The notes beneath the pieces are model-generated. The model was not told the origin of the DNA, did no database searches, and saw only the letters and a list, made by a program, of their open reading frames with translations. A stretch of 35,448 nt of DNA from positions 1 to 35,448 of the forward strand of contig JADGQO010000176.1 of NCBI GenBank assembly GCA_017881725.1. The letters run 5' to 3'. Positions within the stretch are counted from its first letter, which is position 1; each line of letters starts with the position of its first letter. A program made the position numbers and the translations under genes. The stretch comes from Fibrobacteria bacterium (GTDB taxonomy: Bacteria; Fibrobacterota; Fibrobacteria; UBA11236). Positions 7,514-16,011 of the stretch are shown here, piece by piece.

Positions 7514-8773
7514 GTGCCTAAGCCCCGGCTATCCTATTACTCCTTCGACAGCGTGGGAAACCCCTGGGTCTCCGGCGGCGGCGCCCAGCGCGACGCGCAG
7601 GTGCTCAGCCGGTTTTCCCGTAACTGGGAGGTTACCCTGTACGTCGGACGCTACCCGGGTTTCCGTATTGCGCCCATCGAAGGCGTGCGTATACGGCCCT
7701 TAGGATTCGGCGGATCCAACGCCATGTGCCGCCTGGCTTTTTCCCTGTTGGCCAACCTGCGCATCCTGTTCGATTCCGCCGACGCCATCGGCAACAGCCT
7801 GTCGGCCTTCGCGCCCTTGCCCGCCGCCCTCTTGCGGCGCAAGCGCTGTTATGCCGTGCTCCACCATAAGGTCGGCGGCGAAGCCGTGAAAAAATACGGC
7901 TGGGCGGGTTTCCTGCCCCGGGGGCTGGAATCCCTCATGCTGCGGGGCCTGCGCCATTTCATCGTCTCCAACCGCGCTACGGCCGAAAAAATCCGCGCCG
8001 TGAATCCCCAGGGTAACATCTTGGTTACCTCGAACAGCATCGACGGGGCCTTGTTGGAATCGGTTCCCCGTGAGGCAGACCCGCCCTATATCCTTTTCCT
8101 GGGCCGCTTCGACATCCACATGAAGGGCATCGATATCCTGCTGGAGGCTTATGCGCGCGCCACTGCAGGAGCTTCCCCGACTACGGCCACCGCTGCCCCG
8201 GCGCCGGACAAGCGTCTCGGCCACGCGCTGGAATCCGGTTCGCGACCGGAACCGGGTGCTCTGCCGGAATCCGGTTCATTACCTAAACCCGGTGCGTCTC
8301 TGCGTCCGGATTTAATCCTCGCCGGCGCGGCTTCGCTCCCGGCGCAGGAATCCGTCCGTGCCTTGATCCCAGCGGCCTTGTCCGCCCGCGTGCGGTTGCG
8401 GCCGAATATCACCGAGGCGGAGAAACGGAATCTGTTGTCGGAATGCCTTTTTTTCTGCGGTCCCTCGCGCTTCGAGGGTTTCGGCATCGCGGCCTTGGAG
8501 GCCAATGCGTCCGGCAAAGCGGCGTTGGTGACGGATGCGGACGGCTTTCGCGACAGCGTCAAAGCCCCGGAGACGGCCATGATGGTCTCCTGCGGCGACG
8601 CCGAGGAGTTGGCCCAGGGCCTTGCGGCGTTGACGCGCGATGCGGGGCGCCGGGCAGCCATGGGCGCGGCTGGGCGGGAATGGGCGCGGGGATTTTCCTG
8701 GGCGGCGGTGGCCGAGAAGGAAATGCTCTTTGTGTCGGCCATGTTGGATAGGGGGAAAAATCGCCATCCTTAA
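7514..8773 (+). CDS. Glycosyltransferase family 4 protein with low-complexity insert
   Basis: 419 aa. The frame opens with GTG, 12 bases after the murU-like stop, with GAGG upstream. GT-B fold: N-terminal half with SGGGAQRDAQ (acceptor side), then PYILFLGRFDIHMKGIDIL near residue 193, and the C-terminal donor site FCGPSRFEGFGIAALEA near 312 containing the E-x7-E pattern. It likely transfers a sugar from an NDP donor to a lipid- or surface-linked acceptor. Residues ~215-265 are an Ala/Pro/Gly/Ser-rich insert between LLEAYARA and RPDLILAG, where homologues normally run straight on; it contains two 12-residue repeats encoded by a tandem 36-bp duplication. Acceptor and sugar unknown. Confidence 0.88.
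   Translation: MPKPRLSYYSFDSVGNPWVSGGGAQRDAQVLSRFSRNWEVTLYVGRYPGFRIAPIEGVRIRPLGFGGSNAMCRLAFSLLANLRILFDSADAIGNSLSAFAPLPAALLRRKRCYAVLHHKVGGEAVKKYGWAGFLPRGLESLMLRGLRHFIVSNRATAEKIRAVNPQGNILVTSNSIDGALLESVPREADPPYILFLGRFDIHMKGIDILLEAYARATAGASPTTATAAPAPDKRLGHALESGSRPEPGALPESGSLPKPGASLRPDLILAGAASLPAQESVRALIPAALSARVRLRPNITEAEKRNLLSECLFFCGPSRFEGFGIAALEANASGKAALVTDADGFRDSVKAPETAMMVSCGDAEELAQGLAALTRDAGRRAAMGAAGREWARGFSWAAVAEKEMLFVSAMLDRGKNRHP
8231..8302 (+). repeat. Tandem 36-bp duplication inside the GT4 gene
   Basis: Units 8231-8266 and 8267-8302 both begin GAATCCGGTTC and share AACC and GGTGC at the same offsets; about 25 of 36 bases match. They encode ESGSRPEPGALP and ESGSLPKPGASL. The length is a multiple of three, so the frame is kept. 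Confidence 0.75.
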
Positions 8774-8881
8774 CGCGGATTCCGCCCGAATCCTTGAATT
8801 CCATGCTTAAATTCCATGAAAATGGAAATCTTGGGCCTGAGATCCCCGGAAAATGTGAATGTCATTTCATCGCCGGGAAAC

Positions 8882-8887
8882 TATAAT
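8882..8887 (+). promoter_or_regulatory. -10 box upstream of the LamG gene
   Basis: A perfect TATAAT, 42 bases before the ATG at 8930. No good -35 hexamer is seen 16-18 bases upstream. It suggests that the LamG gene has its own promoter rather than depending only on the upstream run. Confidence 0.45.
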
Positions 8888-8929
8888 TTGGACTCTAGGT
8901 CGGATTCGCGCCGTACAAAGGACATACTC

Positions 8930-10447
8930 ATGCCGAAGATGAACCGAAACGTAATTTTGGCTTCCGGATTTTTTTACGCAGGCCTCTTGGTATCCGGCCT
9001 CGCGATGCCGCGCTTCGCGTCCGCCAAGGATTTGTTGTACCTGGATTTCAACGATACCGTCGCCTTGGGCAAGCAACCCGCGCCCCTGCCCGCCGCCCAT
9101 CGTAACGGAGACGTTACCCCGTCCCGGGATTTCCCCGGTTCTGCCGATTTGAAATCCTCAGGTTTTTTTTCGGTCGATTCCTTTCCCAGCCCGCGCGGGC
9201 CCTTCAGCGTGGAAGCGCGCTTCCTCATCCGCAATTACGCTCCGGAAAGTTCCCGCTTCATCAATGACATCCTGAATACCTCCACCTGGGACATCGGGCC
9301 CACGCAAGGCTTCGTGATCCGCAACGGGGGTAGTTATCTGTATCCTCCCTTGCCGCGCAACGCCTTCGCCACGGATGCGGAATACCAAGCCTCCATGAAC
9401 GGGTATTCCTATATCGAGCGCGCGGTCTTGTCCAAATGCGTGGGCGAGTTTGTGATGGCTGATTATAACGACGACCGCAATTGGAAGAACGTATACACCG
9501 ATCGATGCCTGCAACTGAACGCGTGGACGCACATGGTGGGCGTGTGGGACGGCAAGGACATGCGCATTTACCTGAATGGCTGGGAGGCCACGGACGTCTG
9601 GCGCGTGCAGGGGGCGGACGTCCCGACGCGCATGGACAGCTTGGTGACCGCGTATGTGGGCGCGCGCACCTCGGGCAGCTTCGACTCCAGGCACACCGAC
9701 GGGCTCCTCGATTTCGTGCGCGTGGTGGACTACGCCATGACGCCGGAGGAAATCAACCAACGCTACCGGACCACCTCCACGGCCGTGGACCAGGTCAAGA
9801 TTTGCGACGGCTCCATCCTGCCCATCAACCCCAAGGCGGGCGAATGCGCCAAGAAGGAAACGGAATTCCGATTCCAGGTGAAGGCCAACGACGGCTGCAC
9901 CCTCCCGCCGAACAAGGGCTACCATAAAGGCGACACCGTTGAGGTGGAGTTTTCCAAAGACGCGGAATTCTCGAAAGTGTTCATGCATAAGGATGTGGTC
10001 GACACGGCCTTCCATTTCGATGTGGATAAGCTGCCGGATTCGGATAAGGTTTTTGTGGGAGGCAATTACTGGCGCGCACGCCTCAAACATTCGTCGGACG
10101 CGTCGGGCCTGACCAAGCGCGCGGCTACGGCGGATCTGCCTACGGCCAGTCCCGGCCCATGGAGCAACTCCCGACCTATCGTTTTGGATCTTGCTTCTGG
10201 CACAACGGCTTTGCGCCGCGCAGGAAGCCAAGGCTCCGACCTCTCCGCGGCGGCTGCTTTCCGGATGCGGCAAATGCGCGTCCTGGTCATTCCCCAGGAC
10301 GGACTTTTCCTTCCCGGTCCTTCCGACCTCGCGCCTACCTTGTACTCGCTCTCCGGCGAGAAGCTGTCCCTGCCGTGGCAAAAACGGGCAGGCGGCTGGT
10401 GGTTGCCCACCGGAGTCGTCCGCTCCGGTCTGCTCCTCGCGCGTTAA
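8930..10447 (+). CDS. Secreted LamG/concanavalin-like protein
   Basis: 505 aa from the ATG at 8930, which has AAAGGA 7 bases upstream; the longer frame from 8816 has no signal peptide at its start and overlaps a likely -10 box. A signal peptide ends near FASAKD. Residues ~25-290 form a LamG/concanavalin-A-like fold: LLYLDFNDTVAL, PFSVEARFLI, WTHMVGVWDGKDMRIYLNG, and DFVRVVDYAMTPEEINQRY are the classic strands. A region rich in Asp and Lys and containing KANDGCTLPPN (residues ~300-390) may be a second, Ig-like module. The last ~70 residues (PTLYSLSGEKLSLPW, then GLLLAR) resemble a type A-like sorting tail. Likely a carbohydrate-binding surface or secreted protein. Ligand unknown. Confidence 0.78.
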   Translation: MPKMNRNVILASGFFYAGLLVSGLAMPRFASAKDLLYLDFNDTVALGKQPAPLPAAHRNGDVTPSRDFPGSADLKSSGFFSVDSFPSPRGPFSVEARFLIRNYAPESSRFINDILNTSTWDIGPTQGFVIRNGGSYLYPPLPRNAFATDAEYQASMNGYSYIERAVLSKCVGEFVMADYNDDRNWKNVYTDRCLQLNAWTHMVGVWDGKDMRIYLNGWEATDVWRVQGADVPTRMDSLVTAYVGARTSGSFDSRHTDGLLDFVRVVDYAMTPEEINQRYRTTSTAVDQVKICDGSILPINPKAGECAKKETEFRFQVKANDGCTLPPNKGYHKGDTVEVEFSKDAEFSKVFMHKDVVDTAFHFDVDKLPDSDKVFVGGNYWRARLKHSSDASGLTKRAATADLPTASPGPWSNSRPIVLDLASGTTALRRAGSQGSDLSAAAAFRMRQMRVLVIPQDGLFLPGPSDLAPTLYSLSGEKLSLPWQKRAGGWWLPTGVVRSGLLLAR

Positions 10448-10490
10448 GCGTTAAGTATATTTTCCCGCTTTCCAGTCGTGACCGGTACGG

Positions 10491-10514
10491 ATACGGAAGG
10501 GTGTCCTTCCCGTA
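10491..10514. other. Hairpin between LamG and flippase genes
   Basis: GGAAGG (10495-10500), loop GTGT, CCTTCC (10505-10510), extended on both sides with a bulge. There is no T run. It could be a weak terminator for the LamG gene or an mRNA processing site in the 100-base gap. Confidence 0.3.
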
Positions 10515-10547
10515 CGCCGTTTCCGTCGCGCCCTTGAAAGCGAATTC

Positions 10548-11492
10548 ATGCGTATAGGTCCCCGCCAAAAATTCCTCCTCAAGCTGGCGGTGAGCGCGGG
10601 CTTGGTGGCTTATCTCGCCATCCATATTTCCTGGCGGCAGGTGGGCGACTCCCTGAGGCATTCCCGCCTCGATTGGATCGCCCTCGGTTATGTCCAAGGC
10701 GTGGGCATCCTTCTGCTACAGGCCTGGCGTTGGAAAGTCCTGATGCGGAGCGAGGAAATTTCCTGGATCAAATACCTGCACTTCATTTACGTGGGTATCT
10801 TCTACCGCGTCATCCTGCCCGGCAGCCTAAGCGCCGACATGCTCAAGGTGGTCCTGTTCGGCAGGAAATACAACAAACCGTTGCACCAGTCGAGCCTCAT
10901 CTTCCTGTCGCAACTCCTCGGCATGCTGATGCAATGGGCCATCGGCTTGGTGGGCCTTTTTTATTTCGGCGCGCCCATGCTGAAAGCCCTGGCCGACGCG
11001 GAATTATCCTGGCGCAAACTGGCCCTGATGGGCGGAGCGGCGCTGGTGGCGCTCGTGGTCGTTCCGTTCATTCCCGCCGTGCGGGCTTTCGCCCTGCGCA
11101 TGCTCGACTCCGTGCGGGAAGCGCTGGGAACCCCGGGTGTCGTACGTCGTGTGATTTTAATCACGCTGGGCATCCAATGTCTCATGATCGGATCGGCCTA
11201 TTGCATTTTCTGGAGCGTGGGCGTGAGGATTCCCCTGCTTTTCCTGTGCTTCCAAATGGCCCTGGCCAACGCCTTCGTCGCCTTGCCGATCAGCATCAGC
11301 GGCATCGGCATAGTGGAGTACCTGAACCTGTTATTGTTGCAGCGCACCTTGGGGACGACGGCCGGGAGCATCATCGCCGTGAGCGTGGTGAGTTATTCCC
11401 TGCTCATCGTCAACGCCTTGATCGGCGGGGCCTGGATGCTGTCCCGGAATTTCACCAAGGACTCGGACGCGCCGGCCGTTCCGCAAGCATGA
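10548..11492 (+). CDS. Lysylphosphatidylglycerol synthase TM-region / flippase-like membrane protein
   Basis: 314 aa, an integral membrane protein with about seven or eight hydrophobic segments (VSAGLVAYLAIHI, GVGILLLQAW, LLGMLMQWAIGLVGLFY, GGAALVALVVVPF, LITLGIQCLMIGSAY, and SYSLLIVNALIGG). Family motifs are AWRWKVLM and FIYVGIFYRVILPGSLSAD near residues 85-105, plus ALPISISGIGIVEY near 243, which fit the UPF0104/AglD2-like family related to the N-terminal flippase half of MprF. Such proteins often sit beside glycosyltransferases and are thought to move lipid-linked substrates. Here it follows a GT4 gene and faces a YfhO gene. Confidence 0.85.
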   Translation: MRIGPRQKFLLKLAVSAGLVAYLAIHISWRQVGDSLRHSRLDWIALGYVQGVGILLLQAWRWKVLMRSEEISWIKYLHFIYVGIFYRVILPGSLSADMLKVVLFGRKYNKPLHQSSLIFLSQLLGMLMQWAIGLVGLFYFGAPMLKALADAELSWRKLALMGGAALVALVVVPFIPAVRAFALRMLDSVREALGTPGVVRRVILITLGIQCLMIGSAYCIFWSVGVRIPLLFLCFQMALANAFVALPISISGIGIVEYLNLLLLQRTLGTTAGSIIAVSVVSYSLLIVNALIGGAWMLSRNFTKDSDAPAVPQA

Positions 11493-11499
11493 AAGTGTG

Positions 11500-11519
11500 A
11501 GCGCCCCAGTCGGGACGCT
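11500..11519. other. Hairpin between convergent genes
   Basis: AGCGCCCC, loop AGTC, GGGACGCT with one mismatch, overlapping the stop of the YfhO gene and lying 8 bases after the flippase-like gene. There is no T run. It may serve both strands as a weak terminator. Confidence 0.3.
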
Positions 11520-14086
11520 TACGCGCGTTTCGTCCCGCCGCCCTGCGCTTCACCGCCCGGCGCCTCGCCGGCCGGGAGCTTGGCGGCCAAAACCTTGAGG
11601 CCCGCCACGAACGCGATCAGAGCCAAGCAGCTGAAGATGGCCACCTTGAATCCCAGGGCGCGCCAGGGCGAGTAATAGCTGTAGTTCACATGATGCGTGC
11701 CCGGCTCCAATTGCACGCCGCGGAAGGCATAGTCGGTCCGGAGCAGCGCTGCGGGCTTACCGTCCACCTTAACTTGCCAATGTGGAAACCATAATTCGGA
11801 GAGGATGAATATCCCCCGGCTCGGCGCGGTGACGGTCCAGTCCGAGGAATTATAGCCGTTGCCGTCCCTGCGAATCACGGCGGCCGTTTCCGTGCCGGAG
11901 ATCCCGGCGGCGGTGGCTGATGCCGCTGCTGTAGGCGCAGTCGCGGAGGGGGTTCCCGAGGTTGGCCCGGAGGTAGCGGCGGTGTTACCGGAACGCGCCG
12001 TATCGGCTGCGACTGCGGGGGCGGCCGGTAAAAGCGGCGAAACTCCCGGCGTCGAAATCCAAGCCAGGCGGCGGGGGTTGAAATCCGGTTGCTTCATGCG
12101 CTCCAGCGCCAGGCTGTCGGGCAAGGTGTCCCAGGCGGACACGAACCAGGCGCGCGGCAAAACCGAGGCGTTGGGAACCAGGCGCAGGACCCCGTCACCC
12201 GGTTGTTTGAAGGCCAGGTATTTCACGTTGAGCATGTCCAGGAAGGGGCTGCCGGAAACCGATCCGTCCGCGTTTTGCTTGAGGCCCGCCATGAAATTCG
12301 GATTGCTTTGGTAATCCTTTCCGCGGTAATTGCGGTAGACGACGTATTCGTTGTCGGTCCAGCCGTCCACGGTCTCGATATCGTGAAAATGCATGACCCA
12401 CGAATCGTAGGCTCCGGGCAATCCGAACACGCGGTAGGTCGAAGTGTCCGCTTTCAGATAATTCACCGCCTGTTGGGGCGCGAGGAACCGCTCCGGATCG
12501 TAGGTCCGGATGAAGTTGGAATCGACCCACACCAGGTCCACGCAGGTCACGGCCAAAAGGACCAGCCCGAAACGCAGGGGCTCGACTTCCTCCAGCAACC
12601 ACTTGCGCGTGGCCAGGACCAGGACGCCCAACAAGAGTCCGCTGCGGATGGCGCCCAAGGCGAAGGCTCCTTGCGCCGCCGAACGGTTCGCCACGTTGGA
12701 CGCGACCTCGCTGCTGAACACAATGTCCCATACGGTGAAGACCGCGCCGGGAACCAGTCCGGCAACGATTAAAAGGCCCGCAGCCGCGAGTCCCACCCGC
12801 AAGAGGCGTTTGGACCAGGCCTTGCGCACATCGGGCGGAATGGGCTTACGTCCCCCGACCGTAGTCGTTTGCGTCAGTCTTGACAGGGTGTCGGCGCTCA
12901 TGATGAGCAGCGCAGTAGCGAGCCAGAACAGCATCATGCTCGGGGCGCGGAAAGTTTTGATTCCCGGGATGAAAGAATAGAACAGCCGGAACACCGGCGT
13001 GTGCGCCCCCAGTCCGAAAATCACCGATAATAATCCCACGCCGCCCCACAGCCAGAACCACTTGCGCTTTTCCTTGCGGAACAACGCCAGGCCCAGCGCG
13101 CCGAGAAACAACACCGACAAGCCCGGGTACTCGGAATTCAATTTGAAGGGATTGCGCCCCCAATATTTTTCGTTCAACCCGCCGAACTCGGGCACCAAAA
13201 GCGAGGCCGTCTCTTCCGGATGCATCGACCACGAAGTGGCATGCTCATAGGTGGTCTTCTCCCCGCTGCCGCGCACGCCGAACTGCTTGGTCCATTGCAT
13301 CGGCGGATAGAAAAGGAAAAAAACCATTCCGATGCCCAGGAGCACCGGGGCCCAAAACCGCGCGGCCGTAAGGGCGGCCCGCGGATATTGCTTTTCCTTC
13401 AGCAGCCAGAAGGTCTGGAAGGCCCAGACCAGGAAGAATCCCATCAGCATGTAATAGGCGAATTGCGGATGGAAGGTGGAAAGGATCAGCGAGAGGGACA
13501 ACGCGAAGCCCAGCGCATGATACCAGCGCGCCGCTTTGGACAGGCAGCGCAGCAGGAGGTATAGGCAAATCGGCAGCCAGGCCATGATGTAGAACTTGCC
13601 GGTATGGCCCGCGTGGATGTGGGAGATGAAATTCGTGTTCAGCATGTAGGCCGACGCCAAAGCGACGGACAAGATCTTGTCCAATCCGAAATAGCGGCGC
13701 ACCAGGTAATAGGCCCCTTTGCCGGCGAGCAGCACGTGGAAGACGAAGCACCACGAGATGAAGGTCTTGATGGGCATGATCATGCCGATGAAAAGGAAAA
13801 GCGGATACGCGCCGTCACCGAACCCCGCGTCGAAGGTAGGCATGCCGCCCAAATTGTTGGTCTGCCATTGCGGAATGACCCCGTGCTTAATGGATTCGAG
13901 ATAGAACCGCCAGGAGGGCGCGGCCAGTTGATCGGAGGCGAACAGGGCTTTGCCGGGAGAAAAAAGGAAAGGCCCTTCGGAATCGGTGGGCAGCAGGAAA
14001 GGGATCAAACCGATCACGAAGACGGCCAGCAAAGCCTTCCAATTCTCCGCCGTCCATTGCCGTTTCGCCTTCAGGAATTCCGTCAT
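11519..14086 (-). CDS. YfhO-family membrane protein
   Basis: 855 aa with about a dozen transmembrane segments, followed by a soluble C-terminal part and a last membrane helix (VAIFSCLALIAFVAGL). YfhO-family hallmarks: FASDQLAAPSWRFYLESI at the N-terminus, NNLGGMPTFD near residue 77, PVFRLFYSFIPGIKTFRAPS near 365, and a C-terminal FILSELWFPHWQVKVDGK segment. YfhO proteins resemble GT-C glycosyltransferases and have been tied to decorating teichoic acids or lipoproteins; the role here is unknown. Residues ~682-735 are an Ala/Thr/Ser-rich low-complexity insert. GAGG lies 7 bases before the ATG. Separated by 166 bases from the AmgK-like gene upstream on the same strand. Confidence 0.88.
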   Translation of the reverse strand: MTEFLKAKRQWTAENWKALLAVFVIGLIPFLLPTDSEGPFLFSPGKALFASDQLAAPSWRFYLESIKHGVIPQWQTNNLGGMPTFDAGFGDGAYPLFLFIGMIMPIKTFISWCFVFHVLLAGKGAYYLVRRYFGLDKILSVALASAYMLNTNFISHIHAGHTGKFYIMAWLPICLYLLLRCLSKAARWYHALGFALSLSLILSTFHPQFAYYMLMGFFLVWAFQTFWLLKEKQYPRAALTAARFWAPVLLGIGMVFFLFYPPMQWTKQFGVRGSGEKTTYEHATSWSMHPEETASLLVPEFGGLNEKYWGRNPFKLNSEYPGLSVLFLGALGLALFRKEKRKWFWLWGGVGLLSVIFGLGAHTPVFRLFYSFIPGIKTFRAPSMMLFWLATALLIMSADTLSRLTQTTTVGGRKPIPPDVRKAWSKRLLRVGLAAAGLLIVAGLVPGAVFTVWDIVFSSEVASNVANRSAAQGAFALGAIRSGLLLGVLVLATRKWLLEEVEPLRFGLVLLAVTCVDLVWVDSNFIRTYDPERFLAPQQAVNYLKADTSTYRVFGLPGAYDSWVMHFHDIETVDGWTDNEYVVYRNYRGKDYQSNPNFMAGLKQNADGSVSGSPFLDMLNVKYLAFKQPGDGVLRLVPNASVLPRAWFVSAWDTLPDSLALERMKQPDFNPRRLAWISTPGVSPLLPAAPAVAADTARSGNTAATSGPTSGTPSATAPTAAASATAAGISGTETAAVIRRDGNGYNSSDWTVTAPSRGIFILSELWFPHWQVKVDGKPAALLRTDYAFRGVQLEPGTHHVNYSYYSPWRALGFKVAIFSCLALIAFVAGLKVLAAKLPAGEAPGGEAQGGGTKRA

Positions 14087-14252
14087 CGTTTGCCTCTTTG
14101 GGGAGGGTGCAGAAAGCGTTTCAAGGTAGCAATTTGCGGAAATCCGCCTTCTTGTGAACCGGCTGGATCCCCCGTGGAGCGATGGCTTCGCCGAAACGAA
14201 ACGTCTTACCCCGTGGGTCGGCGCGCAGGATGGTCGACCGGAAATCGAGTCC

Positions 14253-15278
14253 TTAGGTGGGCAACGCGGAATTGAGCGCGGGCCAGTCCACGCGTTTTAA
14301 GATCCAGGCCAACCGTTGTTCTCCCGGTTCGATATGTTCTCGGAACGCCGGCAAGCCTTTCACGCGCGAGAGGAAACAGTAAGCGCCCAGGGCCTGCATG
14401 ATGCGCTGCGCCGCGGCCAGCAGGAACTCATGGCGCATGGCGTCGAAAGCCAGCGGATTGAGCGAGGTCGCATGGTAATAACGGAGCAGTTCCTCGATGT
14501 CGGAGTCGCTAAGCATCACGTAAGGATCCAAAAGCAGGGAGGCGAGATCATAATAGATCGAGCCGAGCCGGCTGCCCTGATAATCAATCACGCGCACCGT
14601 GCCGTCGAATTGGATCATGAGGTTCTGCGATTGGAAGTCGCGGTGCATGATCGACTTGGGCTGCGCGTTCACGCGGCGCGCCAGTTCCTGGAACACGGCG
14701 TTCAGTTCCGTTTGAGCCGCCGGCGCGAAATCGATGCCGCGATGGCCCCGCAAATATTGGGTCGCGTAATAGTCCGTCTCCCACAGCAAATCATGCTCGT
14801 CGAAATGCCGCGAGCTGATGTCGGGGCATTCGCGGTGCCATTGGAAACAGCGCGTTTGCAAATCCACCAATTGATGGATGACTTTCCGATACAAGGCGAG
14901 CGTCGTTTCCCCACCGGAAACCGCCGCAGGGGCCCCTGCGGGCGCGTGAACGCGATCATAAAGGCGCGTATCGCCCAAGTCCTCCAGCAGCACTTGCTGC
15001 GCCGCGTCGTCGATGCAGTACACCATGGGCACCGGAAAATGCATGAACCGGTAGAATTGCGTGATGCGCAAAAACCGTCCGAAGTCCGCGTCATCGGATG
15101 GAGACACCAACAGGATGAAGGTGCGCAAGCCTTGCGCCAGCCGGAAATAAACGCGCCGCGATCCGGCCGTGCCGGCCAAGGTGACGGGCGTATCCGGACC
15201 GAACCCGTAGCGCTCCAGGAATTTCACCAGAACGGGAGAGATTTGCGAATAGTCGAGTTGCAGCGTGTCGGATACCAT
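14253..15278 (-). CDS. amgK: AmgK-like amino-sugar anomeric kinase (APH fold)
   Basis: 341 aa, aminoglycoside-phosphotransferase-like kinase. The N-lobe starts with GSRRVYFRLAQG near residue 39, in place of the usual P-loop; the catalytic loop is IMHRDFQSQNLMI near residue 210 (HxDxxxxN); the metal site is VIDYQGSRLG near 230; and the segment DLASLLLDPYVML follows. This order and spacing fit the AmgK group (N-acetylmuramate/N-acetylglucosamine anomeric kinase), which makes MurNAc-1-phosphate for MurU. Other APH-type sugar kinases look similar, so the substrate rests largely on the nearby NamZ- and MurU-like genes. No strong ribosome site is visible. Confidence 0.75.
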   Translation of the reverse strand: MVSDTLQLDYSQISPVLVKFLERYGFGPDTPVTLAGTAGSRRVYFRLAQGLRTFILLVSPSDDADFGRFLRITQFYRFMHFPVPMVYCIDDAAQQVLLEDLGDTRLYDRVHAPAGAPAAVSGGETTLALYRKVIHQLVDLQTRCFQWHRECPDISSRHFDEHDLLWETDYYATQYLRGHRGIDFAPAAQTELNAVFQELARRVNAQPKSIMHRDFQSQNLMIQFDGTVRVIDYQGSRLGSIYYDLASLLLDPYVMLSDSDIEELLRYYHATSLNPLAFDAMRHEFLLAAAQRIMQALGAYCFLSRVKGLPAFREHIEPGEQRLAWILKRVDWPALNSALPT

Positions 15279-15359
15279 GCTTAAAAAAACGTCGCTTGCG
15301 GTGTAAGGGTTGGCGGTGGCGAAGGTGTCGGTGTCGGCAGGGTTGGTGAAAGCTTCGGC

Positions 15360-15557
15360 TTACGCTTCCGGCTTTTTCGGCGCGGTCAATTCCGGCGCCA
15401 GGAAAATTCCAATTCCAGAATAGCGCTCCGGCCACACGGGCGGAACGATCTTTTGGGATGCGGGCGCCGCGACGACGGCAGGCCGCTTACGCCGCCAGGT
15501 GATCCGCAAAGCCTGTCGGACCAATCCCGCCGGATGACGCATGAAGCGAGTCAGCAT
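15360..15557 (-). CDS. Small hypothetical protein
   Basis: 65 aa, basic in the first half (RQALRITWRRKRP) and Pro-rich in the second (PPVWPERYSG). No family recognised and no signal peptide or membrane segment. The support is translational: GGGGAGGA stands 6 bases before the ATG, one of the strongest ribosome sites in the window. It is followed after 81 bases by the AmgK-like gene on the same strand, so it is probably the first gene of that transcript. Confidence 0.5.
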   Translation of the reverse strand: MLTRFMRHPAGLVRQALRITWRRKRPAVVAAPASQKIVPPVWPERYSGIGIFLAPELTAPKKPEA

Positions 15558-15703
15558 GTGAATCCTCCCCGAAGCGACGTAGTGTAAGATTGCCCGACAA
15601 CGACGGAAAAATTTTACATCTGGAAAATACCTTCATACGAGCCTAAAGCGATAAAAATTTCAAAAAAAGCGATAGTGACAGGTTACCGATCCTCAAATTG
15701 GTA
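15558..15703. other. AT-rich intergenic region
   Basis: No coding frame with a ribosome site. AT-rich, with TAAAAT on the minus strand around 15612-15620 that could be the promoter of the small-protein/amgK transcript. The rest of the 454-base gap to 16011 is the small-RNA unit at 15704-15805 and about 200 bases in which only an AT-rich palindromic stretch (CGATATCGAT near 15985) is seen. Confidence 0.4.
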
Positions 15704-15731
15704 TTGGCACGGTTCTTTCTTATGGTAATCT
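15704..15731 (+). promoter_or_regulatory. Promoter of the putative small RNA
   Basis: TTGGCA (15704-15709, 5 of 6 to consensus), 16-base spacer, then TAATCT (15726-15731) preceded by TGG, giving an extended -10 (TGnTAATCT). Transcription would begin near 15738. Confidence 0.5.
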
Positions 15732-15736
15732 GCGAG

Positions 15737-15805
15737 GGTCCGCTCACAGCGACTTGCGGACACCACACGAGGGAAGGCAGGATCCGCATGGGTCCTGCCT
15801 TTTTT
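15737..15805 (+). ncRNA. Putative two-hairpin small RNA or attenuated leader
   Basis: A promoter-like element and a strong terminator bracket about 68 bases without an ORF. Hairpin 1 is GTCCGC (15738-15743) with GCGGAC (15756-15761). An unpaired purine-rich stretch (CACACGAGGGAA) follows, then the terminator hairpin. It does not match 6S, SRP or tmRNA signatures that I know. Alternatively it is an attenuator controlling the gene at 16012. No coding gene upstream needs this terminator, which is the main argument for an RNA. Confidence 0.5.
15776..15805 (+). terminator. Strong rho-independent terminator
   Basis: GGCAGGATCC (15776-15785), tetraloop GCAT, GGGTCCTGCC (15790-15799), 10-bp stem with one G-T pair, then six T (15800-15805). 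Confidence 0.88.
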
Positions 15806-16011
15806 GCTTTATCCGGATTATGATCTTCCATCCAATGCCGTCCCCCGGATGTATCCCCTGGACGCGTCCCGGCGAACTCAATGTCCACCCCGGAAATCCT
15901 CCGGGCAGGGCTCGCCGCCGGCACCGCCGCGCGGGATTCTCTGCGTTTGGCTTCCGTCGGACGAATTGTAATTTTCGGCGTTATCGATATCGATCGCGAC
16001 AGGAGCATCCC

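Noticed and set aside
15754..16011. Upstream extension of the HExxE gene
   Set aside because: It runs through the terminator at 15776-15805 and has an Arg/Pro-rich composition; AGGAG supports the ATG at 16012.
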